A DNA stretch of 64,000 bases from Nicotiana tabacum (taxonomy: Eukaryota > Streptophyta > Magnoliopsida > Solanales > Solanaceae). Shown here piece by piece: positions 49,632-60,523 of this stretch (its first letter is position 1; the number at the start of each line of letters is the position of its first letter). A program made the position numbers and the translations under genes. The stretch covers positions 40,063,804-40,127,803 of the forward strand of contig NC_134096.1 in the NCBI RefSeq assembly GCF_000715075.1, given 5' to 3'. Under the pieces are notes generated by a model. The model did not search any database. It worked only from the letters and a program-made list of their open reading frames with translations, and was not told where the DNA came from.

Positions 49632-50480
49632 CCTAAGGAAACTCCGAATCTCAGTAGCTGAAGACGGCCTGGGCCAACTCTAAACTACCTCAATATTCTT
49701 CGGGTCTACCTTGACCCCTTCACTAGACACCACATGACCCAAAAACGCTACTGAATCGAGCCAGAACTCACACTTTGAGAATTTTGCATACAACTTCTTC
49801 TCCCGCAAGGTTTGGAGCACGATCCTCAAATGCTGCTCATGATCCTCCCGGATGCAGGAATATACCAAGATGTCGTCAATAAAAAAAATGACGGAAGAAT
49901 CGAGATATGGCTGGAATACACTGTTCATCAGGTGCATAAATGTTGCTGGGGCGTTTGTAAGACCAAATGACATCACAAGGAACTCGTAGTGACCATACCG
50001 AATCCTGAAAGCAGTTTTCAAAACATCTATATCCCAAATCTTTAGCTGATGATACCCTGACCGCAAATTAATCTTTGAGAACACGCTAGCACTCTGAAGC
50101 TGGTCAAATAAGTTAACAATGTGTGGTAATGGGTACTTGTTCTTCACTGTAACCTTGTTCAACTGCCTATAATCAATACACATTTACATAGACCCATCCT
50201 TCTTTTTCACAAACAGAACCGAAGCACCCTATGAAGAAACACTCGATCGGATGAAACCTTTATCAAGCAACTCCTATAGCTGCCCCTTCAACTCCTCCGG
50301 TACCATATGATATGGTAAAATATAAATGGGATGAGAGCCCAGCAACAAGTCAATACCAAAATCAATATCTCTATTGGGCAGCATGCCCGGAAGTTCTATT
50401 GGAAATACATCTGGAAAATCTCTCATTACCAGGACTGACTCATCGGTAGGAGTATAAGCACTGACATATCTCACAAAGGC
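49632..50480 (-). pseudogene. Element C reverse transcriptase
   Basis: Open frame 49680-50183 covers the fingers and palm: [46 protein letters not shown], and the active site [10 protein letters not shown] (the YVDD box). A TAA immediately upstream interrupts VKKKDGSM, which related elements read through. The N-terminal linker (FPDVFPIELPGMLPNRDIDF, 50274-50474) is in a separate open frame. It ends at GTAG near 49680. The catalytic pair DD is intact but the gene as a whole is broken. Confidence 0.92.
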
Positions 50481-51055
50481 TAGATATGTTTCTCACCCTT
50501 TCTCAACCATCTGTTGTGACTTCAGAAAGGACACAACTCTACTAGGAATGTTACCCAATGTACCCCTCCACTCCAACCACAGCAAACCTGGCATAGCCAA
50601 TGTCACAGTCTTGGCGTGACAGTCCAAAATAACATGATAGGGCGACAATCAGTCCAGGCCTAAAATCACATCAAAGTCTACCATATTGAGTGACAAGAGA
50701 TCAACCCTGGTCTCATTACTACTGAAAGTGACTAAACACGATTGATAAATACGGTCTACAACAATAGAATCTCCCACAGGCATGGACACATATGTAGGAG
50801 CACTCAAAGAATTACGAGATATATCCAATTATGGAGCAAAGTAAGATGACAAATATTAGTAAGTTAAGCTGGATCAAATAAAGCAGAGACATCCCTATGA
50901 TAGACCGGAACAATACCTGTGATGACTACGTATGATGCGATCGCCTCCGTCCAACCTAGAAAAGTATAGAATCTGGCCTGGCCTTCCCCTCTATGGTGAC
51001 CTGTACCCGCCTGATCTCTACCCCTAGCTGGCTGTGTAGGTAGAGCAGCAACCAT
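50481..51055 (-). pseudogene. Element C protease
   Basis: The active-site region reads SALFDPA and then a stop (50864), where relatives have DPGS. Downstream, DFDVILGLD is followed by TGA instead of Trp (about 50660). The frame between holds PVGDSIVV-like sequence. It lies between Gag and RT as expected. Inactive. Confidence 0.8.
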
Positions 51056-51149
51056 GGCCTAAGAACCCTGTGGACTTTGTGAAATTCATGGAGCCTGTGT
51101 AGTCTGGGAGGTGCACCCCTCCTGAGTCTGGGTAGTCCTCACCATATGT

Positions 51150-52367
51150 TTGGTATCGCCACACTTGAAATAATCTCTCACTAGACGTGGCTGCTGAAAC
51201 TGACCCTGGCCTTGTCGGCTGGACTATCCGCTGAAGGCACTCCGTGCATGAGGTGCACTAGATAGTGTCTGAGCAAAATGGGAAACATTAGACCTCAGAG
51301 TAGCCGGAGCACTGCTAGAAGATGGAAGTACTGAATGAACTATGCGGCTCACATAGCCTCTGCCCTGTCGGGCTGCAACTAGAGCGCAGGAACCACTATA
51401 TCCTTTCAAATCTTGAGGCCTCTTGGCCTCCCTGTACTCTCTCTCACGGACCCGCATAACCCTCCAACCTCCGTACAATCTCTACCACCTACCGATATGG
51501 TGTATCCGACTCCAACACTCGAGCTATATTGAGTCTAATACCATAGTTGATCCCGTCGATGAATCTGCGAACTCGCTCTCTGACTGTAGAAATCAAGGCA
51601 GGTGCATGTCGGGACAACTCATTGAATCTAATAGCATACTTTGACACTTACATGGTCCCCTGATGCAACTGCTCAAACTTTGTGCGCCATGCATCATGTA
51701 GGGTCTGGGGAATAAACTCTCTCAAGAGTATCTCTGAATATTGATCCCAGGTGAGTGGGGCTGCATCAGCTGGCCTACCCTCCTCGTAAGCCTTCCACCA
51801 CCGGTATGCTACTCCTGACAACTGATATGTAGTAAAAACAACTCTGCTCGCCTCTACAATACCCATGGTACGGAGAATATAACGACACTTATCTAGAAAA
51901 ACCTACGCATCCTTGCTAGCTGTGCCACTGAAAGTAGGAGGATCAGGCTTCTTGAACCTTTCAAGTCTTCTCTACTCCTCCTCAAAAGCCTCTGGCATGA
52001 CCTTAGGCTGAATCGGTATAATGGACCGTGCTGGCATGAAACCCGAAACTTGATCAATATGGACCCACTGCTCTGGGGTATGGACCGTGGGAGTCTTAGC
52101 TCCTCCCCCATCCTGAGATATGGCTGGTGCAAGGAACATACTCAAAAATTATGCTAGGGTCTACTGAAGTCCAGGGGCAACAACATGCGCCTCAGGTGCC
52201 TGCCCCCCAACTGGAGCTACTGGTGGCTTTTCAGTTGTTGCTCGGGAAGGTGCTCTAGCTGCAACATGTGCCCCTCCTAGGCCTCTACCTCGGTACCGAC
52301 CTCGTGCAGCTCTAGCTGGGGGCGCAGGTGTCTGGTCATCGGATCCAGTAGTGCATGTCCTCATCAT
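51150..52367 (-). pseudogene. Element C gag
   Basis: Start at 52367 (MMRTCTTGSDDQTPAPPARA, Ala/Pro/Arg-rich). A stop at 52161 and a frameshift near 51895 separate it from the Gag domain at 51648-51866 (FTTYQLSGVAYRWWKAYEEG, REFIPQTLHDAW). It continues at 51224-51478 (VREREYREAKRPQDLKG). A degenerate nucleocapsid KCGDTKHMVR lies near 51150-51180 with its first and last zinc-binding Cys not visible. In an intact element Gag packages the RNA. Confidence 0.85.
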
Positions 52368-52435
52368 CTGTGAGAGAATACAAAGACAAAGACTCAGATT
52401 TCGAAATCAAAAAATTCGCACGACCTATGAACCTA

Positions 52436-52449
52436 GAGCTCTAATACCA
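52436..52449 (-). other. Element C primer-binding site
   Basis: Minus strand TGGTATTAGAGCTC, one mismatch from the initiator tRNA-Met PBS, 3 bp after the 5' LTR end. Confidence 0.85.
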
Positions 52450-52452
52450 ACT

Positions 52453-53604
52453 TGTCACAACCCCAATTTCCCACCTTAGGATATCATGATGGCACCTAGT
52501 CTCTATAACTAGGTAAGCCTAACAAAAAAGATAATAAGAAAGAAAGTAACGACTGAAAACAAGTTATAAATTGATAAGTCTCATAAGAATCTCAATACGG
52601 AACCACAATGCAATATTTCCCCCAAAACCCGGTGAGACTGAGAGCTCTATAGAAAAGTACTAATATCTCGATATACATCACTGTCTGAATAAAGGATAAA
52701 CCGTAATTAGAGAAAGCAGAAGGTGACTCTGAGGTGTGCAGACGTCGAGCACCTATACCTTAAAGTCTCCAACAATAGCTGAATGATCACTTGCGTCCGA
52801 CATGCGTAGTATGAGTACACCAAAATGGTACCCAATAAGTATCAAGCCTAACCCTCACAATTGCGATGAAAATCTCACAAATGCAGCAACTGTCCATCCT
52901 AGGAGGTATCGCAATTGCGACATAGGGCTCGCAATTGCGAAGCCTGTCCTCCTCACAAATGCGAGAAAAGCAGTTGCAAATGCGAAGTATCCTACCCAGC
53001 CCAGACTTCACAAATGTGAAATAGGTATCACAATTGCGATTCCTGAGCCTCCCCTTCCATGTTCGCAATTGAGATGCCGGTGCTCGCAATTGGGATAACT
53101 GCAGCACTAGCACACCAGCAACCTGATTTCAGTCCAATCCATTCTGTGGCACGTCCAAAACTCACTCGAGCCCTCAGGGCTCCAAGACAAATATCCACGC
53201 AAGTCTAAAAATATCATAAGAACTTTCTCACATGATCAAAACACAAATATAACACCTAGAACTATGAATCGGACACCAAAACACATGAATTTCAAAGAAA
53301 ACTTTAGGAACTTCTAGAATTGCAACCAAGCGTGCAAATCCTATCAAATCAACTCCAAATTCCGAACTCGATAGCCAAAATTAAACCTACGGTCAAACTT
53401 CTAAACCTCAAGTTGCCAACTTTCGGCAAAATAACACAAATAACCCTACGGACCTCCGAATTCTATTCTAAGCATATGCCCAAGTCCAAAATCTCGATAC
53501 AAAATTATCGGAGCCATCAAAATACTGTTCCAGGTTTGTTTTCATAAAAGTCAAACATTTGTAAACATTTTTAATCTAGGCTTTCTAAGCTAAGAACCAA
53601 AGGG
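52453..53604 (-). mobile_element. Element C 5' LTR, truncated and internally deleted
   Basis: Aligns with 32532-32975, then jumps to about 37510-38330 of the 3' LTR. The LTR start is missing: alignment ends at AACCAAAGGG (53604), where LTR B sequence TGTGCAAAATTT begins. About 130 bp of LTR start and a little of B's sequence are lost at the junction. Confidence 0.85.
52853..53100. repeat. GCAATTGCGA motif array in C 5' LTR
   Basis: Counterpart of 37505-37755, with more C-to-T changes at CG sites (TCACAAATGC, TCACAATTGCG), which suggests methylation-driven decay. Confidence 0.8.
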
Positions 53605-56169
53605 TGTGCAAAATTTAACATCTTTTGAAGTTGATTTGTTATGGTTAGACATGGGTTTAGAAGTCAGAAGTTCATTAGTTTCATTAAGCTTTGACTGGGG
53701 TGTGATCCATGGTTTTGATTTTCTTGGATGTGATTTAAGGCTTCAAGTAGGTTTGTATTGTGTTGTAAGACTTGTTGGTGTATTTGGATGGGGTCCCTAG
53801 GTATTTTTCGGGTTGAGATCAATTCATTTTTGGGCTTTGAAGGATTGCTGAAGCTTGGGAGTTCTAGTTCAATCGCATCTGCGAGGGATTAGCCGTATGT
53901 GCGAAGCCGCAGAAGTGGCCTGTAGATCATAAGTCCGGATGAAGGTTGGGATAAACTGAGTTCGCGGATATGAACATGTGGTCACAGAAGCGGGCTAGGC
54001 TGGACTTGGGGAGGAGCGCGGGTGGAGGCTTGGGAATCTGTAGGTACGGAGAATGGATCGCAGAAGTGGTTCCGCAGGTACGGGAAGGGGACTGCAGGTG
54101 TGCATGGTCGGGACTTAAGTGGATCTCACAGATGCACAATTTTGACCACAAATGCGGCGTTGCAGGTGTGGCCAAATGGACCGCAGATGTAGGAATCGCT
54201 GGGCAGATCGATTATTTCATTCTTTTTCTAATTTTGGGAGTTGCGGAGCTCGGCTAAGGGCGATTTTGAGAGATGTTTTTCTGCAATTGAAGAGGTGAGT
54301 AACGATTATTCGATTTGGTTGATATATATTCATTACCCATTGATTATTACACCTAGTTTATGTGAATTTAGGGTGAAAGTTTTGGATTTTAGACTATGTT
54401 ATTGGAGAGTGGGATTTGATGATTTGGGAGTCGATTTGTGGATGGAATTGGACGATATTATTATGGTTGGACTCGTAATTGAGTGTTAGGAATTTATGAC
54501 TTTTGTCGAGTTCCGGGGTGCGAGCCCGGGGTTGACCTTTTGGGTTGACTTTGCATATTTGATTCAAGACCTTAACTTTATCATTTGGAATGGTTTCTGA
54601 TGGTTTTTATTGATGACATTCAGTTGCTTTGGCTAAATTTGAGTCGCTCGGAGGCCGATTCGCGTGGCAAAGGTTGTTTGGAGTATTAATTTGTGCATTT
54701 TGAGGTAAGTAACATATCTAAACTTAGATTTGAGGTAATTATCCCTAGGAACTACGTTATTTGTGATGTGTTGGGGTGACACATGCTAGATGATGGGAGT
54801 GCGTGTGTGCACTAGAGTAATCATGATCCGAGTTGACTTTTAGACTATTTTTCTATCATACCTTATTATATCCATGTTTTTCTTACTTGTTGGATTATCT
54901 GAGTTGTGATTCATGTTAGAAATTATGTTTAGGCTATGTGTTTACTTGGTTGAGACCTAATGAGACTATTTTTATTGTTTTTAGCTGTCTGACTTAACTG
55001 TAATTACACCCAGTCATGATTCTTCATTTGTATATCATATCTTAGCTTCAATAAATTTTTCACTGTTACATCACATGCTGTTGTTGTTTTCTACATGTGA
55101 TATTGTTTAGGCTGAGTGATATGAGATTGTGAGCCCTTGAGACTTGAGAGGTTGATGACTGTGGTGGGCCTTAGAGCCGTGTTGAGAGTGATATTTGGAT
55201 CGGGTTGCACGCCGTAATAGGCCATATTGGCTTTGTTGATATTTGGATCGGGTTGCACACTGCATCATGCCATATTGATTTTATTGTTATTTGGATCAGG
55301 TTGCATGCCGCAGCATGCCATATTGGCTTTTGATTAGTGCGCCCTTCTGGAGTCTGACATGCCAGTAGTGAGCGCATGCACAATGTTATATACACGTGCT
55401 TTGGTGAGGGGCATTGATACCAAGCACCCGTACAGTGCTGAGAGTGAGAGTACTTGAGGATATCACTGCGAAATCATTAACTTGACATGCATATTTGACA
55501 TGTAGGCATAGAGATGTATTTTTCTCATGCTATCTGATAAATTAAATGTTCTTATCCGTGTTGAGCTTTAATTGTTATACTTGAAAGCATGTCTAAATTC
55601 CTGTAATGAGAATAAGTTAAATATGATAATTCATTTGAGTTATTTATTTTTACTGTCATCATTTTATCCTAAACTGTTATTGGTTAATGTTATTGGTCTC
55701 TGACTGTTTCTTTTGAGTTCGTCACTGCTTTCAACCCAAGGTTAGATTTGTTACTTATTAAGTACATGGGGTCGATTGTACTCGTATTACACTCTGCACT
55801 TCGTTGCAGATCCACGTACTTCCGGATAAGGTGATTGCTAGAGTTGTGCTGGTACCAGTACTTGAGAGACTACGAGGTAGCTGCTATTACGTCCACAAAC
55901 CTTAAAATTCTCTTTTATTTGTTTCCTTTATTACTGCTCTATTGTCCAGACAGTTGTATTGAGGTTTTGGCTTTGTATTTTGATATTCAGTAGTGCTCAT
56001 GCACTCGTTGAAACCAGATCATTGGGATGGTTGTAGTAGTATTATTGTTGCTTTCTCAGTTATTTCAGGATATTTCGGCTGTTGAGCTTATTTTACCTGG
56101 TTTCTGTTGGCTTGCCTAGCAAGTAGTGGTAGGCGCAGTCGCGACTCCGGTGGGAGTTGGGTCGTGACA
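53605..56169 (+). mobile_element. LTR B, right part
   Basis: Resumes LTR B after element C. Sense-strand donor-like AGAGGTGAGTAAC (54291) and TGAGGTAAGTAAC (54701), a CTGCG-type array at about 53870-54200, a 48-bp triplicate at 55188-55333, the hairpin AGTACATGGGGTCGATTGTACT (55761-55782), acceptor-like CGTTGCAG (to 55809), and the end GGGTCGTGACA. No gene. Confidence 0.8.
55188..55333 (+). repeat. 48-bp tandem triplicate in LTR B
   Basis: Three units beginning TGATATTTGGATCGGGTTGCA and ending GCCATATTGGCTTT. Confidence 0.85.
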
Positions 56170-56341
56170 TGTTTTGATGCTATTTGCGGTGTTTTGAGGC
56201 TTTGAATAAGTTTGGATATTTTATTTGGGCTTTTTGGTATAATTGGAGGTCCCCGAGGGGCTCGGGTGTGATTCAGGGTGATCATGGAAGAAGCTTTACG
56301 ATGACGTAGTGTGTTTTGGCCATTGGTGATTTGTGCATCGC
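56170..56341 (+). mobile_element. LTR A fragment, right part
   Basis: Continues 31622-32123 (GATTCACGG before, TTTTGATGCTATTTGCGG after). It contains GGTCCCCGAGGGGCTCGGG, which is typical of the family. Cut at 56341 by element G's LTR. Confidence 0.65.
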
Positions 56342-59224
56342 TGTCACAACCCAAATCTCACATGTCGTGTTGGTGCCTATCGCAATACTAGGCAAGCCGA
56401 CAACCACAATAAACCACACATTCTTTAAGTTTGAAAACATAATAAGATAATCTTAAGAGAAAAATCTCATAAGTATTGATACAAAAATACCGCGACTCAA
56501 CACAACATTCCCCCCAAATCCGGGTATCACTGAGTACATGAGCATCTATAAAATAACATAGTCTGACTACTTAAACACTGTCTAGGAAGGTAGAACAGTA
56601 TAAATAAAACTAAAATATAAAGGAGGAGAGTCAATGTCTGCGGACGCCAAAGCAGCTACCTCGAAAATCTCTGAACTGATAAAGCTCCAAATTCAGCAAC
56701 CACGGTACCCCGAAGTACCTAGATCTGCACACGAAGTGCAAAGTGTAGTATGAGTATAACCGACCCAACGTACTCAATAAGTAACAATACTAACCTTGGG
56801 CTGATAGTAGTGACGAGCTCCACATGCATAGTCCAAATACATAATTTAACAGTACAAGTAGACATGATTTCAAGTTCAACAATTAAGCTCAAAATAGATA
56901 AAATATGCCAAGTGTGACTGAAATGAGGAATGATACATCTCTATATCTACATGTCAATTATGTATGCCAACTGTAATGCAACGCAGCGATAAAAATCATA
57001 TGCATACTCTCAGAGAATCAATTCACCAAATCCTCCCATTCACTCAATCCTCACAGTCACTCATTCTTCACAGTCACTTAGTCCACACAGAAAATCACTC
57101 AATCCTCCCAATTGCTCAGCACTCGCTCTCGGCACTCGCACTCAGTAGGTACTTGCGCATAATGCTGGTGAGTAAGACTTCGGAGGCACGGATCCTACCC
57201 AAGTGCTAAAATAAGCCAATAATGACATGAATCAATAAGGTCTGCTGCAACGTAGAGTCCGATCCCATAATTATCCCCACAATTAGGCCTTCGGCCTTAC
57301 TCAGTCATCAATCTCTCCAGTTTCTCGGGCTCACAAGTATTATGATTATCAGCCTAAACAATGATGATATGATGTATCAATAAATGGCAACAAAGACTGA
57401 GATATGATATGCAAATGATAGGTGTGACTGAGTACGTAATTACAAATTAAGCAAGTAATTCAATAGCAACGTGGCCTCTGTGGGTCCCAACAATACCAGT
57501 ATATAGCCTAGGCATGATTTCTAACATGGGTCACAACTCAGTTTCTCTAACACATAGAGAATACATGGATAATGACAAGATTATTTGACTACACAACTCC
57601 ACGGAATCGATTGAGTCATGATTCTACAGTGCACACCCATTACCTAGCATGTGCGTCACCTATACAACAATCACAAAACACGTAATTCAAGGATTCTTAC
57701 CCTCAGAACCAAGTTTAGAAGTGTTATTTACCTCAAACCGTGCAAATCTCTACTCCACTAAGCCCTTACCTCGCGAATCGGCCTTCGAACGCCTCGAATC
57801 TAGCCACAAAAAACTCTATACAATCAACACAAGCTATAGGAATCTATTCCATATGATAAAGCTAAGTTCTTAAGGAAAAGTCAAAAAGTCATTTCAAAAA
57901 GTCAACCCCGGACCCATCTCGGAATCTAATAAAAGTTACAAAATCCGAACACCCATTCAACCACAAGTCCAACCATACCAAAATTACTCAAATCCGATAA
58001 CAAAACGCCACTCAAATCCCTAATTCTTACTCTCCAATCCCTAGCTAAAAACTCCCAAAATTCCACCTTAAAAACACATACACTAGGTGGAAAATTCAAT
58101 GGGTATTCAATATTATTGAATAAAAAAGATCAAAAGTTGCTTACCTCAAGAATTCACGCGAAACCCCTCTCGAAAATCGTCTCCAACCGAGCTTGCAAAG
58201 TCCAAAATGATAAAAATCTCGGAACCCTTCAATTTTAAGAGCTGCCCATGCCTTTCGCTTCTGCAGCCCCAAAATCCGCATCTGCGGAATCGCTTTTACA
58301 ATGAAAACTCTGCTTCTGCAGAATTCACTTAAGTTCCCAAGCTCCATATCTGCAGAAACACTTCTGCGACCTCCTTTCTGCAGGTGCAACTCAGCTTCTG
58401 CGGATCACCTCTTCTCACCTGTGACCACTGCCTAACTCTTCCCAGACCGAACCTGCGACCACTTCTTCGCTTCTGCAGTAACGCACCTACGACCAAATCT
58501 CCGCAAGTGCGATGACACAAAACACCAGCAGTAGCAAAATCCTCCTAAGTCCAAATTCCAATCCGATTCCCATTCGAATCATTATCGAGGCCCCCGGGAC
58601 CCCGTCCAAATATACCAACAGGTCCTAAAACACGATACGAACTTAGTTCAGGCCTCAAATCACATCAAACAATGTCAAAAATATGAATCGCACCCCTATT
58701 CAAGCATAATGAAAACTAATAAATTCCAATTTCTACGATCGATGGAGAAACCTATCAAATCAACTCCGATTAACCTCAAATTTTGCACAAAAGTCATAAT
58801 TGACACAAAGGACCTATTCCAACTTTTGAAATCAAATCCGAGCCGGGTAACCACAAACTCAACTCTGGTTAAACTTCTTAACTCTCCAAACTCCTAATTT
58901 TCCAACTTTCACAATTTCAAGCCAAAATCACCTACGGGCCTCCAAATCAATATCCGGACACAACTATAAGTCCAAAATCACCATACGGAGCTATCAGAAC
59001 CATAAAAACTCCATTCCAGAGTCATTTACACATAAGTCAACATGCGGTCAACTCTTTCAACTTAAGCTTCCAACCTTGGGACTAAGTGTCCCAATTTACT
59101 CCGAAACATCCCCGAAACCGAACCAACCACCCCGGCAAGTCACATAACAACAATTGAGCACAGAATAAGTAGTAAATGGGAGAACGAAGCTACAATACTC
59201 AAAACAACTGGCCGACTCGTTACG
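56342..59224 (-). mobile_element. Element G 3' LTR
   Basis: On the + strand it starts TGTCACAACCCAAATCTC and ends CGACTCGTTACG (final A altered). 2883 bp. Includes GAGTATAACCGACCCAACGTACTC at about 56752, donor-like ACTTACCTC-type sites near 57727 and 58141, and a CTGCG array. It is followed by a PPT and the pol end, so it is the 3' LTR of a minus-strand element whose other end is missing. Confidence 0.85.
58250..58520. repeat. CTTCTGC/CTGCGG motif array in G LTR
   Basis: Degenerate copies of TCGCTTCTGCAG, CGCATCTGCGG and CCTGCGACC. The minus-strand frames of 63 and 82 codons are artefacts. Confidence 0.75.
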
Positions 59225-59561
59225 TCCTCCCCCTCTTAAACAAAAGTTCGTCCTCGAACGGGTCTAGAATCATACCCGGAGTCTCTAATAGGCATGGATA
59301 TCTGATCCGCATCTCTCGCTTGGTCTCCCAAGTAGCCCCCTCGACTGGCTGACCTCTCCACTGCACTTTCACTGAAGCTATGTTCTTTGACCTCAACTTT
59401 TGAACCTGTCGATCGAAAATGGCCACCGAATCCACATCATAAGTCAAATCACTATCCAACTGAACCGTGCTGAAATCCAAAATATGAGACGGATCGCCGA
59501 CGTACTTCCAGGCCATGGAAACATGAAACACTGAATGAACACTCGATAGACTAGGCTGCAA
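59220..59561 (-). pseudogene. Element G integrase C-terminal end with chromo-like tail
   Basis: Starts within the conserved VHSVFHVSMAWKYVGDPSHI and continues DFSTVQLDSDLTYDVDSVAI, DRQVQKLRSKNIASVKVQWR and GATWETKREMRIRYP, ending FKRGRT plus stop. The VQWRGQP...ATWE segment is the chromodomain-like end of Ty3/gypsy integrase, thought to guide integration to chromatin. The stop codon (59220-59222) lies in the first bases of the LTR, and the PPT encodes the last residues. The upstream part is lost at about 59570. Confidence 0.88.
59225..59241 (-). other. Element G polypurine tract
   Basis: Minus strand GTTTAAGAGGGGGAGGA directly before CGTAACGAG, the altered LTR start. The conserved CGTTCGAGGACGAAC lies upstream. 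Confidence 0.85.
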
Positions 59562-59574
59562 TGCAATGCAAAAC

Positions 59575-59991
59575 TTTTATTTCGTGCAACCACGGCCTCC
59601 CCAGGATAATATAATAGCACATATCGCCATCCACCACCTCGAAAAGGGTCATCTTCATCACCCCCTCGGCATTTGTGGGCAGCATGATCTCTCCTCAGGT
59701 TGTTACGCTCGCTAGGTTGAACCCAACGAGGAGTTTTGTGGCCGGAATGTTACTTCCGGTTAGCTTGGCTTGCTCCAACACAATAATATTGGTCGAGCTT
59801 CCTAGGTACACCAAAACACGTTTGATTTTAAAATCTAAAACATTTAAAGAGATTACCAATGCATTGTTGTATGGCAGTAGCAGTCCATCTACATCTTCCT
59901 CCATAAAAGTAATGTCGTCCTCAGCAACTTCCCGAAGTCTGTTACTTTGGGTCACTGACACCTTTGTCTTTTTTGCCGCCGAAAATGTCAC
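59575..59991 (-). pseudogene. Element H protease fragment
   Basis: The open frame 59695-59991 carries the retropepsin region of a Ty3/gypsy element (ALVISLNVLDFKIKRVLVYL then GSSTNIIVLEQAKLTGS). Related elements have DPGSS here, so the catalytic Asp appears replaced by Tyr. The later YYIILGRPWLHEI block (about 59585-59630) is the usual second protease motif. Sequence then switches abruptly to element G integrase at about 59570. Non-functional. Confidence 0.75.
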
Positions 59992-60030
59992 ACCATTAAT
60001 CTCGTTCCCCCCTTAAAATCATGTTGATCG

Positions 60031-60523
60031 TCAAGCGTGGGGGATATTATCCTGCTTTAGAAGGTTCTGCATTATCACGATTGCGCCTGTAGTTTTTTTA
60101 GCCCGATCGCTTAAAACTTCTTTGAGATGCCGGTTTTCAGAAATATTGCCACCTCCTCGCACAGATACCGACAGTCCCATGTTCGGTGACCGTTGGTCCC
60201 ATGGTATTTGCACCACAAATTAGGATCCCTTTGGTTGGGATCGGATCTCATTGGTTTCGGAAATCGTGCTTCTTTAATGTTCCTCATAGCCGACACCATC
60301 TCCATTATGCTGACATTGAAGTTGTATTCGAAAAGCCTGGGGTAGGAAGAATCTCAAGAACTCGATGTCTCATTGTCCTGCAATGACCTGTTATTCCGGC
60401 TGCTATCAGTTCTCGTGTCGGTAGCAAATCTATCCGCTGACCGAAAACCTCTGTCACATCCTTTGGTTCATTCAAAAGGCAAAAACCAACCCCTTGAAGT
60501 TTGTCAATTTGTGTCGAAATCAT
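60031..60523 (-). pseudogene. Element H gag C-terminal part with zinc knuckle
   Basis: CKYHGTNGHRTWDC at about 60200 fits CX2HX4HX4C, an atypical zinc knuckle found in a subset of plant Ty3/gypsy Gags. It is followed by EEVAIFLKTGISKKF and DRAKK. Several overlapping frames show indels. Distinct from the CCHC knuckle of element F. Confidence 0.7.

Larger units (their letters stand above)
32532..53604 (-). mobile_element. Element C: degenerate Ty3/gypsy retrotransposon
   Basis: Order on the minus strand: 5' LTR (52453-53604, truncated), PBS, gag, protease, RT, RNase H, integrase, PPT, 3' LTR (32532-38458). Integrase after RT/RNase H marks Ty3/gypsy. It is split by solo LTR D and by element E. 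Removing these leaves about 9.1 kb. Every gene has stops or frameshifts. Its 5' LTR end, together with a little of LTR B, is deleted at 53604. Confidence 0.9.
32124..56169 (+). mobile_element. LTR B, interrupted by element C
   Basis: Left part 32124-32531 starts TGTAACGATTCAGCCAGTC. Right part 53605-56169 ends GTTGGGTCGTGACA. The order of blocks follows the family's normal LTR (TATCGGGTTCGGATT, then TGTGCAAAATTT, then GGGGTCCC). Flanks GGTTT (32119-32123) and TGTTT (56170-56174) match at 4 of 5 positions. No internal region of its own, so a solo LTR of about 3 kb, less what was lost at the 53604 junction. Confidence 0.8.

Noticed and set aside
52436..52449. tRNA-like sequence
   Set aside because: Only the 12-14 nt complementary to the tRNA 3' end is present, which is a primer-binding site. 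No cloverleaf.
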